Shown: piece by piece, positions 26,260 to 34,180 of the stretch | Layout of the letters: every line of letters begins with the position of its first letter | Numbering within the stretch: the first letter of the stretch is position 1 | Assembly: GCA_964571235.1 (NCBI GenBank) | Contig: CAZNAI010000004.1 | Coordinates: 372,001-436,000 of the forward strand | Source: JACRAV01 sp964571235 | GTDB lineage: Bacteria > Zixibacteria > MSB-5A5 > GN15 > FEB-12 | Direction: 5' to 3' | DNA: 64,000 nucleotides | Made by a program: the position numbers and the translations under genes | The notes under the pieces: generated by a model | Told to the model about the DNA's origin: nothing | The model's input: only the letters and a program-made list of their open reading frames with translations | Databases searched by the model: none

Positions 26260-26682
26260 ATGGACACACGATCTTACAAAGAAGTTGACACTCTGGGAAA
26301 AGCGCCAATCGACCTGGTACTGCAAGTATACGACGGTGCCTTGTCGGAAATTGGCCTGGCCAAAACGAAATACGAAGACCAAAAATATTCCGACGGGTAC
26401 AATAACATCCAGCGAGCGGAGCGAATGGTCACTCACCTGTATACCACTCTTGATATGGAACAGGGCGGGGAAGTAGCCGTCAATCTCGCCAAATTGTACA
26501 CCTGGGTCATAACCAAACTCCACGAAGTTCAGGCGACCAAAGAAATCGCCCGGTTCGATGAGTGCATTAAAGTTCTGCGCAATCTCCGGCAGGCGTGGGA
26601 AGGAATCAAGCAACAGTCCACGCCGGCCAAACTCGGGCCGAATTCCGTAGTGTCACCCTCAAGAATGGAAGTGGTCGGGTAA
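26260..26682 (+). CDS. fliS: Flagellin export chaperone FliS
   Basis: The 140-residue helical protein carries KAPIDLVLQVYDGALSEIGL, IQRAERMVTHLYTTLDMEQG and the central NLAKLYTWVITKLHEVQATK, all typical of FliS. It binds the C-terminus of flagellin in the cytoplasm to prevent early polymerisation. Its position after fliD is standard. The next gene starts three bases after its stop. Confidence 0.94.
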   Translation: MDTRSYKEVDTLGKAPIDLVLQVYDGALSEIGLAKTKYEDQKYSDGYNNIQRAERMVTHLYTTLDMEQGGEVAVNLAKLYTWVITKLHEVQATKEIARFDECIKVLRNLRQAWEGIKQQSTPAKLGPNSVVSPSRMEVVG

Positions 26683-26685
26683 CCC

Positions 26686-27144
26686 ATGGCCGTAGACTCG
26701 CTCAATCTCAAGCCCTTCGATAAGCAGATTCAGTCGCTCCTGCAGGAAGAGTACTCGTTTTATCAGACGCTGTATATTCTCTTAGACAAGCAACGCGACT
26801 TTATCAAGTACGAAAAAGACGACCACCTGCTCGATCTGTATGCGGAAATCGAGCGGTGTCAGAAACGGATCAAAGACTCCGAAGACAAAATCACAGTCCT
26901 TCGGCAACACAATCCGGTCCGGTTTTCGTCGGTACTCGAAAATGCCGACATCAAAAAACTGGTCAATAGTATCGCCACGCTCTTGAAAAAGAATATCGAG
27001 ATCATCAGTGACAATGACGAGATCGTGCGGGCCCGCCATGCCCGGATCAAACACGAACTCGATGACCTGCGTCAGAGCGCCAAAATAATGCAGTATTTCG
27101 GCGCAACCGAGCCCTCCGCCCAGTTTTTGGACGGGAAGACGTGA
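26686..27144 (+). CDS. FlgN/FliT-like flagellar chaperone
   Basis: The 152-residue all-helical protein (QSLLQEEYSFYQTLYILLDK, then a heptad-rich region and a C-terminal NDEIVRARHARIKHELDDL) looks like FlgN-type chaperones. In its place after fliS many species have fliT, the chaperone for FliD. Low conservation in both families prevents a firm choice. It is the second helical chaperone of the locus (the first is at 12351), so it more likely serves FliD. Confidence 0.7.
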   Translation: MAVDSLNLKPFDKQIQSLLQEEYSFYQTLYILLDKQRDFIKYEKDDHLLDLYAEIERCQKRIKDSEDKITVLRQHNPVRFSSVLENADIKKLVNSIATLLKKNIEIISDNDEIVRARHARIKHELDDLRQSAKIMQYFGATEPSAQFLDGKT

Positions 27145-27148
27145 GGAT

Positions 27149-27175
27149 TCATAAGTCGGCCTGAGTTGCCGATAG
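27149..27175 (+). promoter_or_regulatory. Weak candidate sigma-28 promoter upstream of flgM-like gene
   Basis: The -10 element GCCGATAG (27168-27175) matches sigma-28 at 7 of 8 bases. Eleven bases upstream, the -35 position reads TCATAAGT, which is poor. FlgM genes are often transcribed by sigma-28, which lends some support. Confidence 0.3.
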
Positions 27176-27212
27176 AAATAGAACACACCGTTTATAGGAA
27201 GGAATGGTGAGT

Positions 27213-27491
27213 ATGGAAATGGGATCAGCAGACAAAAGCGGAAAAATTCCGCTCCCGGGAGCAGTACCGGCTCCCGCGTCCACTCGCAAACGGGTGGCTG
27301 ATCGCGCCGATCAGGAACTGGCCGGGGAAAAAGCCGGCGACAAGAAAGCCGACACCGGCACCGTCTTACACGCGGAGAAGATTGATGAGATTCGGCGCAA
27401 GATTGACAGCGGGTTTTACACCCGCGATGATGTGAAGAAGATGATTGCCGAACGTCTGGGCGCCGACCTGCGCGGGCGAGCGGAAGAATAG
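27213..27491 (+). CDS. flgM: Anti-sigma-28 factor, FlgM-like
   Basis: The ATG at 27213 is chosen because AGGAAGG lies about ten bases upstream; an ATG at 27204 is too close to it. The 92-residue product has a disordered, Ala/Lys/Asp-rich N-terminus. Its C-terminal helix pair, EKIDEIRRKIDSGFYTRDDV followed by KKMIAERLGADL, resembles the sigma-28-binding part of FlgM. FlgM holds FliA inactive until it is exported through the finished hook. The flagellar neighbours support the call. No fliA gene is in the window. Confidence 0.75.
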   Translation: MEMGSADKSGKIPLPGAVPAPASTRKRVADRADQELAGEKAGDKKADTGTVLHAEKIDEIRRKIDSGFYTRDDVKKMIAERLGADLRGRAEE

Positions 27492-27504
27492 TCAGGGAGA
27501 GACG

Positions 27505-28392
27505 ATGACCACCACCGCCACGATTGACAATAAGGCCAAGCAGGTAATTTCCAATATTCGTAATCTGCCCACTCCGCCTATTGTGTTTCATCAGATTCAA
27601 AAAGTAATCAAGGATCCAAAGGTGAATGCCACCCAGGTGGCGTCGATCTTGTCTGAAGATCCGGCGATGTCGGTCAAAGTTCTCAAGCTGACCAATTCGG
27701 CATTCTACGGCCTTTCGCGCGAGATCGATTCGGTCAAGCAGGCGGTGGTCATTGTCGGAATGGAAGCCATCAAGAATCTGGTTCTGTCGGCCTCAGTGCT
27801 GGATATGTTCAAAGGACAGAACAACGACGAAGAATTTCAGGAACGCTTCTGGCGCCATTCGCTGGCGGTTGCGGTGTGCAGTCGTATTCTTGCTAAGCAA
27901 CTGCGAGCAAAAGGCACCGCCGATCCCGACGCCGCCTTTTCGTGTGGACTTCTGCACGATATCGGCAAGATCATCATTCAATGCTATCTACCCGAAGAAC
28001 ACAAGCGAGTGGTGAAGGCGCTATCGATCGATAGAACACAAATGACATTTGAAATCGAAGAGCAGGTACTGGGATATAACCACACCCAGATCGGTGCGCT
28101 GTTGTCCGCGCAGTGGAAACTGCCGCACACGCTCGGCGATGCGATCACGTATCACCACCACCCGCAGTTGTCCGAGTCACAGGAAGTCATGCCGTACATC
28201 ATTCATATCGCCAATCATCTCGCCAAAAAAGTGTTCTACGACCGCAGTGACGCTCACTTGATCGGCAAACTGGAGCCGGTGTTGATCCAATACATGGGTG
28301 TCACCGAGCCCGATCTGGACAAACATGGCGAGCAGTTGCGCGAGGAGTACACCCGTGCCGAGACATTTATGAAGATGGCCGGCCTAAGCTGA
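27505..28392 (+). CDS. HDOD-domain signalling protein
   Basis: I start at the ATG at 27505 behind GGGAGA; 295 residues. HDOD features are clear: VISNIRNLPTPPIVFHQIQK, SILSEDPAMSVKVLKLTNSA, SVKQAVVIVGMEAIKNLVLS and FSCGLLHDIGKIIIQCYLPE. HDOD proteins are HD-related regulators that usually lack hydrolase activity; this one keeps HD in LLHDIGK. They often affect motility, chemotaxis or signalling. It closes the flagellar locus, 13 bases after the FlgM-like gene, and is followed by a strong terminator. Confidence 0.92.
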   Translation: MTTTATIDNKAKQVISNIRNLPTPPIVFHQIQKVIKDPKVNATQVASILSEDPAMSVKVLKLTNSAFYGLSREIDSVKQAVVIVGMEAIKNLVLSASVLDMFKGQNNDEEFQERFWRHSLAVAVCSRILAKQLRAKGTADPDAAFSCGLLHDIGKIIIQCYLPEEHKRVVKALSIDRTQMTFEIEEQVLGYNHTQIGALLSAQWKLPHTLGDAITYHHHPQLSESQEVMPYIIHIANHLAKKVFYDRSDAHLIGKLEPVLIQYMGVTEPDLDKHGEQLREEYTRAETFMKMAGLS

Positions 28393-28416
28393 TACCTTGA
28401 AATAGTAGCAAAATTG

Positions 28417-28450
28417 AAAGCCCGTCGCTCTGCGGCGGGCTTTTTGTTTT
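28417..28450 (+). terminator. Rho-independent terminator after the HDOD gene
   Basis: Arms AAAGCCCGTCGC (28417-28428) and GCGGCGGGCTTT (28432-28443), with one G-T pair and a TCT loop, are followed by TTTTGTTTT. It marks the right end of the flagellar region. Confidence 0.9.
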
Positions 28451-28464
28451 ATCTCAATTGAGGA

Positions 28465-28600
28465 GGCTTCGACAGGCTCAGCCTGAAGTCTATTGAAAGT
28501 TGGCCGGGAGATTTGTCGAGTTCTACCGAATAACACTCCCATTGTCTTCACCCTGAGCTTGCGAAGTCCTGCGGCTCCTGCCGCACGGGTCGAAGGGTCT
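28465..28600. repeat. Dispersed repeat, left copy flanking the methyltransferase gene
   Basis: It begins with GGCTTCGACAGGCTCAGCCT (28465-28484) and later contains CACCCTGAGCTTG (28548-28560). The second half is split by a small palindrome (GTCCTGCGGC...GCCGCACGGG) before TCGAAGGGTC resumes. The two halves are inverted relative to each other (CTTCGACA and its complement), as in REP/BIME-type repeats. The same unit recurs at 29216-29299, and a half unit at 40833-40856. Confidence 0.75.
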
Positions 28601-28615
28601 GTTCCCGTGGTGGGG

Positions 28616-29191
28616 TCAGGTGCCGACAGGTTCGGCTTTGGTGACTTTGACGCCGTCGAAGCGGAGATAACAAAGCAGAGCGTGGGGGTTGGGGAAAAAG
28701 ACTTTCTCGCCAAACGCAGAGAACTGATTTTGCGTCCACTGAGATTTGTGAATCTCGTACGGGTTATCAAAGGCGTCTTCCTGGGCGCTGACGGTCAGCG
28801 GCGTGGAGATAATGCACCCGCGCGAGTGTTTGGCGCACTGGTGCAGAAGTCGGTGGCCGTCTTCAAGGGAGAAATGCTCGATCACGTCGATCAACAAGAT
28901 TAGATCGTAGTAGTGGTCGAGTTTGGGTACAAGCTCGCGGGCGTCACCGACATAGATATTGTCGTATATCAGTTTCTGGAGCGGGGTGACATACTGCGGG
29001 AAAGCCTCGATGCCGTCGATACGTTTTTGCCAGTCGCCGTATTTGTTGCGGCCGTCCCAGAGTTCAAGATATTCGCGGCAGAGAAACCCGAACTTGCCGA
29101 AGCCAATCCCGATATCGAGAACCGATTGGGGCTGGGCGGAGCGGATGATTTCAAGAATGGGGGAGATCAGTTGCGGATAACTTGAGGGCAT
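28616..29191 (-). CDS. SAM-dependent class I methyltransferase
   Basis: The 191-residue protein has motif I SVLDIGIGFGKFGFLC, an acidic post-motif near DGIEAFPQY, and YDLILLIDVIEHFSLEDGHR, the usual DVIEH signature of small-molecule or sugar methyltransferases. Together with CIISTPL near residue 130 it forms a complete Rossmann core. It is the only gene on the minus strand here and is enclosed by two copies of one repeat, so it may be a moved cassette. The substrate is unknown. Its 3' end lies within 20 bases of the left repeat. Confidence 0.85.
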   Translation of the reverse strand: MPSSYPQLISPILEIIRSAQPQSVLDIGIGFGKFGFLCREYLELWDGRNKYGDWQKRIDGIEAFPQYVTPLQKLIYDNIYVGDARELVPKLDHYYDLILLIDVIEHFSLEDGHRLLHQCAKHSRGCIISTPLTVSAQEDAFDNPYEIHKSQWTQNQFSAFGEKVFFPNPHALLCYLRFDGVKVTKAEPVGT

Positions 29192-29215
29192 GTGTGGTTC
29201 CTATTTATGTTCTAC

Positions 29216-29299
29216 GAGGCTTCGACAGGCTCAGCCTGAGGTCACCTTGCTTTCTGTTCCTTTTGCTCCTGGACTTCACCCTGAGCTTGTCGAAGGGTC
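29216..29299. repeat. Dispersed repeat, right copy flanking the methyltransferase gene
   Basis: GAGGCTTCGACAGGCTCAGC (29216-29235) and CACCCTGAGCTTGTCGAAGG (29277-29296) form an imperfect inverted pair about 40 bases apart. It is in the same orientation and order as the copy at 28465-28600. Confidence 0.78.
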
Positions 29300-29537
29300 G
29301 ACCCACATACAGTATCGGCATTTACTGTGTGAACTTGAGGGGTGTGTGGCCCTCGCAGCGTGGCGTCATGCGTCCTCGCATGATGCGATGGGGTGATGAA
29401 ACAAAGAGTGTCTGGCGGGGACGCCCGACACCACGTCGTATGACTAGGACCCGCCACAACCCTGATTGCTTTGCATGGTCATTGACGGCGCGATTTCATT
29501 CTTGTAGCTTGTGCATGGGAAAGGGGATCAATTGGGT
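29300..29537. other. Gene-free stretch before the TIR gene
   Basis: Small palindromes are visible, such as CATGCGTCCTCGCATG (29368-29383) and a GTGTC...GACAC hairpin around 29408-29431. Open frames here translate only the repeats. A weak GGGG ribosome site leads into the TIR gene. Confidence 0.5.
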
Positions 29538-30527
29538 ATGAGAGTATTTATCTCGTGGTCGGGAAGAAAAGCTCAGCTTGTTGCTGAGAAGATAAATTTT
29601 TGGCTGCCGATGGTGGTGCACGGCATTCAGACATATGTTTCTGCTGAGGATATCGAAAAAGGATCAAGGTGGGGTCAAAGCTTAGCCAGCGAGCTCGGGA
29701 AATCAGATTTCGGAATAATATGTGTCACTAAAGATAATATCAACGCACCTTGGATTCACTTTGAAGCCGGGGCCCTCTCCAAGTCAGTAGATCGCTCCAA
29801 GGTTTGTCCGTTTCTTTTGGATATGACGTTGACGGACATCCCGCGAAACAACCCATTAGTGCTTTTTCAAGCTACTATTCTACAATCGGAAGATGTCTTC
29901 AAACTTGTTGAATCGGTACATGAAACTGCCAAAACGGAAGAACTCACGTCGAATCAACTGCGGGTTCTTTTCGACAGGCTGTGGCCAGAACTCGATTCCT
30001 CACTGAGGGCCATACTGCAAGACGAGTCCTTGAACGACGCACAAAAGCACGAATTACCGCGCGACCCAACTTTGAATGCCCTTGACGAAATTATCATAAT
30101 GTTGCGTGAGCAACAGCGAGCATCTTTCCAAGAGGCAAAGAGCGACCAAGAATCGTCGCAATTCATGTATGAAGCAATGTCTAGACTTTCCAGCCGAACA
30201 GAACATCTTCTAAAGCTAGTCAACAGCCCTGAGACAATTCTCCCCCGCGAATATGTGAAAGGGTTGATTTCTGATATCGGAACGCCAAAGGCGCTACAAG
30301 TGCTGAGTGACTTGGTGGACCAATGGGAATCACTTCTGAACTCACTTTACCAACAATCAACCGTGGGGAATAATATTGATCAAGAACTTGGTGCAAGACT
30401 CTCTAGATTGCATCTACCAATTCAATATCTAGCTAGACACGTTGCGCACAGAGAAATTCGGATAGAGGGGGACTTTTTGTCCGCCCTGCCTCCAATACCT
30501 GATGCAACCAGCGCGGAACAGAGTTGA
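29538..30527 (+). CDS. Stand-alone TIR-domain protein, possible defence NADase
   Basis: I start at the ATG at 29538, giving MRVFISWSGRKAQLVAEKIN, the usual TIR opening; 329 residues. The TIR domain fills about residues 1-150, with SAEDIEKGSRWGQSLASELG, SDFGIICVTKDNINAPW and FEAGALSK. The Glu in WIHFEAGA (residue 76) occupies the place of the catalytic Glu in TIR NADases. The remainder is helical and unrecognised, with EQQRASFQEAKSDQESSQ coiled-coil character. Prokaryotic TIR proteins often act in anti-phage defence by NAD depletion. No defence partner is adjacent. Codon use looks more AT-rich than neighbours, suggesting transfer. Confidence 0.85.
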   Translation: MRVFISWSGRKAQLVAEKINFWLPMVVHGIQTYVSAEDIEKGSRWGQSLASELGKSDFGIICVTKDNINAPWIHFEAGALSKSVDRSKVCPFLLDMTLTDIPRNNPLVLFQATILQSEDVFKLVESVHETAKTEELTSNQLRVLFDRLWPELDSSLRAILQDESLNDAQKHELPRDPTLNALDEIIIMLREQQRASFQEAKSDQESSQFMYEAMSRLSSRTEHLLKLVNSPETILPREYVKGLISDIGTPKALQVLSDLVDQWESLLNSLYQQSTVGNNIDQELGARLSRLHLPIQYLARHVAHREIRIEGDFLSALPPIPDATSAEQS

Positions 30528-30698
30528 GCCCCTGCCCAAGGGATTTCCGCGGTTGGAGGTATGGAAGGCTTCTTCTAAGTTGGCTTGGTCGAATAACTTA
30601 ATCGCATTCCGTCGATGATAATCCCCCTTGACTTTCCTGCAACTCCAAGATATACTTCGGGCTACGCTGGACGACCCACGGCGTTGTTTTGAGATATT

Positions 30699-30772
30699 GG
30701 GCGATTAGCTCAGATGGTTAGAGTACTTGCTTGACATGCAAGGGGTCACTGGTTCGATTCCAGTATCGCCCA
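30699..30772 (+). tRNA. tRNA-Val (anticodon GAC)
   Basis: The 74 bases fold as a complete cloverleaf: acceptor GGGCGAT/ATCGCCC, D stem GCTC/GAGT, anticodon stem CTTGC/GCAAG with loop TTGACAT (anticodon GAC at 30733-30735), and T arm ACTGG-TTCGATT-CCAGT. The discriminator base is A and CCA is not encoded. It stands alone between the TIR gene and a palindrome-rich leader of thrS. Confidence 0.97.
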
Positions 30773-30785
30773 TTTTATTAAGCTT

Positions 30786-30920
30786 GTCGGGACCACGAGG
30801 GTCCCGACCTACTTTAAGAGTGATTGCTTCGTCGCAAGGCTCCTCGCAACGACGGACTGATCCCACCGCAAGCGGTGGGGCACCAAGAAAAGATGGGTCC
30901 CAGCTTTCGCTGGGATGACA
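30786..30920. repeat. Cluster of three different palindromic repeats upstream of thrS
   Basis: First, GTCGGGACC (30786-30794) and its complement (30800-30808), followed by CTAC, is a half-copy of the GTAGGTC family. Second, CCCACCGC-AA-GCGGTGGG (30862-30879) followed by GCACCAAG belongs to the AA-loop family. Third, a TCCCAGC-TTTC-GCTGGGA hairpin (30892-30920) ends in TGACA, and its reverse-complement copy lies at 40699-40727. Between them is another common dispersed motif, TTGCTTCGTCGCAAGG. No promoter for thrS stands out. Confidence 0.8.
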
Positions 30921-30947
30921 TGCTTGAGACGGTTGGATTACTTTGAT

Positions 30948-32873
30948 ATGTCGCAGATGACGATAACATTGCCCGACGGCGCGACTCGCGCGTATGCACC
31001 CGGCGCCACCGGTCTGCAGATCGCTGAGTCTATCTCGCCAGGACTGGCCAAGAACGCAATAGCGGTCAAGGTCGACGGCGTGGTGCGCGATCTGTCGTAT
31101 CCGATTCCGGCCGATGCCTCCGTCGCGATTCTGACATTCGAACAGCCGGAAGGGAAGACTGTTTTCTGGCACTCGTCGTCGCATATCATGGCCCAGGCGG
31201 TGTTGGCGGTATTTCCCAATGCCAAGCTAGCCATTGGCCCGCCGATCGACGAGGGGTGGTATTACGATTTCGATGTCGAAAAGCCGTTCTCGCCCGACGA
31301 TCTGAAAAAGATCGAAGACAAAATGGCGGAGATTGTGGCCGAGGATGCGCCCTTCCGCTGTGAAGTGAAAAAGCGATTGGAATTGAAAGAGTATTACGCC
31401 AAACGCGGCGCGATCTATAAAGTCGAACTGCTCGACGGAATCGCCGATGACACGGTCACGATGTATTTCCAGTCGGGATTTGAAGATTTGTGCCGTGGGC
31501 CGCATATCCCGCGCACCGGGATTGTTAAGGCGTTCAAACTGACTGCAACTTCTGGTTCGTATTGGCGCGGCGACGAGCGCAACAAGATGCTTCAGCGAAT
31601 TTACGGCGTTTCGTTTCCGAAAAAACAACAGCTCGACGAATATCTGGCCCGGATCGAAGAAGCCAAAAAGCGCGACCATCGGGTGATCGGCAAGCAACTG
31701 GAATTGTACACAGTCACCGATGAAGTCGGCGCCGGCCTGATTATGTGGCTACCCAAAGGCGCACGGATTCGCAACGAGGTTGAGAATTTCTGGCGGAATG
31801 AACATTTGAAGTTTGGCTATGATCTGGTCGCGTCGCCGCATGTCGCGAACCGCGATTTGTGGAATCGTTCCGGCCACACCGATTTTTACGCCGAGAGTAT
31901 GTTCGGGCCGATGTCGGTCGATGAGCGGCTCTATCAGCTCAAGCCGATGAACTGCCCGTTCCATATACAGATGTACAAGTCGCGGCTCTGGTCATATCGC
32001 GATCTGCCACTTCGATGGGCCGAGCTTGGGACAGTCTATCGATACGAACGCCCGGGAGTTCTGCATGGACTGATGCGGGTGCGCGGATTCACTCAGGATG
32101 ATGCGCATCATTTTGTCGCGCAGGATTCGATGGAAGCCGAGTTGATCTGGACAATCGATTTTTGCGTGCACATACTTAAGTCGTTCGGGTTTACCAATTA
32201 CGATATCTACCTGTCGACTCGTCCGGCAGAAAAATCGGTCGGCGAACATGCCGATTGGGAAAGAGCCGAGAACGGACTTCGGGCGGCGCTGGACAAAGCC
32301 GGCCTGAAATACGAAGTCGATGAGGGCGGCGGAGCGTTTTACGGGCCGAAAATCGATATAAAGATCAAAGACGCTATCGGCCGGGCCTGGCAGTGTTCGA
32401 CCATTCAGTTTGATTTCAACCTCCCCGAACGGTTTGATTTGCATTATATTGACCGGGACGGCACGCAGAAGCGGCCGTATATGATTCACCGCGCCTTGCT
32501 CGGATCGATCGAGCGGTTTTTCGGCGTGCTCATCGAGCATTACGCCGGGAATTTCCCGACCTGGCTGGCGCCGGTGCAGGTAAAAGTATTGCCGATCACC
32601 GATGATCAGGCGGAGTACGCCCGTTCGGTGGTTGAGCAGTTGAAGAAAGAGAATATTCGCGCAGTTTTGGATGACCGATCCGAGAAGATCGGCGCCAAGA
32701 TTCGCGATGCGGAGATGATGAAGATTCCGTATATGTTTGTGTTGGGTGGACGCGAGGCCGAGCAAAAAGCGGTCGCGGTTCGCCGTCACGGTGCGGGAGA
32801 TGTCGGAGTCAAGCCGGTGGGCGAGGCAATCGACATGCTTTTACAGGATATCGCAGGCAAAGGACTGCAGTAG
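30948..32873 (+). CDS. thrS: Threonyl-tRNA synthetase
   Basis: The ATG at 30948 gives MSQMTITLPDGATRAYAPG, the start of the TGS domain; 641 residues, normal for ThrRS. Then come the editing domain with the HxxxH metal site in FWHSSSHIMAQAVLAVFP, the class II core with MRVRGFTQDDAHHF (motif 2) and YMIHRALLGSIERFFGVL (motif 3), and a C-terminal anticodon-binding domain. It charges tRNA-Thr in the cytoplasm. It heads the classic thrS-infC-rpmI-rplT-pheS-pheT cluster. The ribosome site is weak. Confidence 0.98.
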   Translation: MSQMTITLPDGATRAYAPGATGLQIAESISPGLAKNAIAVKVDGVVRDLSYPIPADASVAILTFEQPEGKTVFWHSSSHIMAQAVLAVFPNAKLAIGPPIDEGWYYDFDVEKPFSPDDLKKIEDKMAEIVAEDAPFRCEVKKRLELKEYYAKRGAIYKVELLDGIADDTVTMYFQSGFEDLCRGPHIPRTGIVKAFKLTATSGSYWRGDERNKMLQRIYGVSFPKKQQLDEYLARIEEAKKRDHRVIGKQLELYTVTDEVGAGLIMWLPKGARIRNEVENFWRNEHLKFGYDLVASPHVANRDLWNRSGHTDFYAESMFGPMSVDERLYQLKPMNCPFHIQMYKSRLWSYRDLPLRWAELGTVYRYERPGVLHGLMRVRGFTQDDAHHFVAQDSMEAELIWTIDFCVHILKSFGFTNYDIYLSTRPAEKSVGEHADWERAENGLRAALDKAGLKYEVDEGGGAFYGPKIDIKIKDAIGRAWQCSTIQFDFNLPERFDLHYIDRDGTQKRPYMIHRALLGSIERFFGVLIEHYAGNFPTWLAPVQVKVLPITDDQAEYARSVVEQLKKENIRAVLDDRSEKIGAKIRDAEMMKIPYMFVLGGREAEQKAVAVRRHGAGDVGVKPVGEAIDMLLQDIAGKGLQ

Positions 32874-32885
32874 AGAATCGTAACC

Positions 32886-32899
32886 AGGAGGAAAGCATC
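32886..32899 (+). promoter_or_regulatory. Strong ribosome site with ATC start codon of infC
   Basis: AGGAGG (32886-32891) is followed five bases later by ATC (32897-32899). Reading from this codon gives SSASIKDIRVNNRIRVSPVR, the normal IF3 N-terminus. The first GTG in frame lies 48 bases on and would remove conserved residues. Confidence 0.85.
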
Positions 32900-33520
32900 A
32901 GTAGCGCCAGTATTAAAGACATTCGCGTAAACAACCGGATTCGTGTGTCGCCTGTGCGACTCATCGGTCCGGCTGGTGAGCAGATCGGGATAGTTCCGAC
33001 ATTAGAAGCGCTCAATCGGGCGCGCGATTTGGGACTCGATTTGGTAGAGGTAGCGCCGCAGAGCCGGCCGCCGGTCTGCCGAATCCTCGACTTTGGAAAG
33101 TACAAATACGAACTGGCCAAACGTGATAAGATCGCCAAAAAGAAACAGCATACCTTCCAGCTCAAGGAAATGCGGTATCGTCCGAAAATCGACGATCACG
33201 ATTTCAATTTTAAATTGAATCATATCCGCGAGTTCCTGATGGAAGGGAGCAAGGTCCGGGCGTTTGTAATGTTTCGCGGCCGCGAAATGGCCCATATCGA
33301 GTTCGGACGGGTGATCCTGGATAATCTGGTGAAACAGACAGCGGATATCGCGAACGTCGATATCGCGCCGATTCTTGAAGGAAACACGATGAACTGCGTG
33401 CTTTCGCCCAAGCCGGAATTGCTTAAAAAGCTCTCGGCCCAGCGGGCGCAGGCGGTCGCGGGAATGAAAAAGCCGAAAGGCGACGAAAAAGAAGATTTGC
33501 TGACGGTGGATGAAGAGTAG
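32897..33520 (+). CDS. infC: Translation initiation factor IF-3, non-canonical ATC start
   Basis: IF-3 binds the 30S subunit and rejects initiation at non-standard start codons. From the ATC the protein has 207 residues: NNRIRVSPVRLIGPAGEQIG and LDLVEVAPQSRPPVCRILDF in the N-domain, then FNFKLNHIREFLMEGSKVRA in the C-domain. E. coli infC begins at AUU, so that IF-3 represses its own synthesis. An AUC start implies the same feedback here. The C-terminal acidic tail (KGDEKEDLLTVDEE) is longer than in E. coli. It lies 23 bases after thrS. Confidence 0.96.
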   Translation: MSSASIKDIRVNNRIRVSPVRLIGPAGEQIGIVPTLEALNRARDLGLDLVEVAPQSRPPVCRILDFGKYKYELAKRDKIAKKKQHTFQLKEMRYRPKIDDHDFNFKLNHIREFLMEGSKVRAFVMFRGREMAHIEFGRVILDNLVKQTADIANVDIAPILEGNTMNCVLSPKPELLKKLSAQRAQAVAGMKKPKGDEKEDLLTVDEE

Positions 33521-33599
33521 ATTCAAAGATGTCAACCTCGAAGACGAGATTGACCTACGAAAAGAAAGAACGAAAGAAGCGATATAGAAGAGGACAGTC

Positions 33600-33794
33600 A
33601 TGCCGAAGATGAAATCGAAAAAGGCGATGACCAAGCGGTTCAAAAAGACGGGAACCGGGAAGGTCAAACACAAACGCGCCTTTAAGTCGCACATTATGAA
33701 CAAGAAATCAGCCAAGCGCGTACGTCAGTTGCGCAAGAAAGGGCTGGTTCACGGTACCGATCTGAAAAAGATTCTGATCGGACTGCAGAACTAA
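33600..33794 (+). CDS. rpmI: 50S ribosomal protein L35
   Basis: The 64-residue basic protein starts MPKMKSKKAMTKRFKKTGTG and contains HIMNKKSAKRVRQLRKKGLV, diagnostic of bL35. It assembles into the large subunit. It is preceded by an 80-base gap after infC containing AGAGGA as ribosome site, and followed by rplT after 23 bases. This order is near-universal in bacteria. Confidence 0.98.
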   Translation: MPKMKSKKAMTKRFKKTGTGKVKHKRAFKSHIMNKKSAKRVRQLRKKGLVHGTDLKKILIGLQN

Positions 33795-33817
33795 CGAAGC
33801 CGAAGTAGGAGTAACTC

Positions 33818-34168
33818 ATGGCACGCGCAACTAATAATGTGGCGGCGAATCGCCGTCACAAAAAAGTACTGAAAAGAGCCCGTGGTGGATTCGGCGGGCG
33901 GAGCAAATTGTACCGTACTGCGATAGAAACGGTGCATCGTGGGATGCGGTATTCGTACCGTGATCGCCGTGTACGTAAACGCGAGTTCCGCGCTTTGTGG
34001 ATCGCCCGTATTTCGGCCGCGGCCAAGATTTGTGGAACGAACTATTCGACCCTGATGGCCGGCCTGAAAAAGGCGGGAGTATTGCTTGATCGCAAGTCGC
34101 TTGCTGATATTGCCGCACGCGATATGGCGACTTTCACCACGATCGTAGGAATGGCCACCGGCAAGTAG
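33818..34168 (+). CDS. rplT: 50S ribosomal protein L20
   Basis: The 116-residue basic protein has the bL20 hallmarks: RHKKVLKRARGGFGGRSKLY, YSYRDRRVRKREFRALWIAR and TNYSTLMAGLKKAGVLLDRK. L20 is essential for early 50S assembly and in some bacteria represses its own operon by binding the rpmI leader. No such leader structure is evident in the 80-base gap. pheS starts 12 bases later. Confidence 0.98.
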   Translation: MARATNNVAANRRHKKVLKRARGGFGGRSKLYRTAIETVHRGMRYSYRDRRVRKREFRALWIARISAAAKICGTNYSTLMAGLKKAGVLLDRKSLADIAARDMATFTTIVGMATGK

Positions 34169-34180
34169 CGTAAAAGCTGT

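Noticed and set aside
29182..29541. 119-residue plus-strand reading frame
   Set aside because: It translates two dispersed repeats and a palindrome; it has no ribosome site and no domain.
28393..30698. Prophage or integrative element ending at tRNA-Val
   Set aside because: There is no integrase, no phage genes and no duplicated tRNA end in the window, so only small cassettes are supported.
30773..30947. T-box or other leader controlling thrS
   Set aside because: The hairpins belong to dispersed repeat families found elsewhere, and no T-box core sequence is present.
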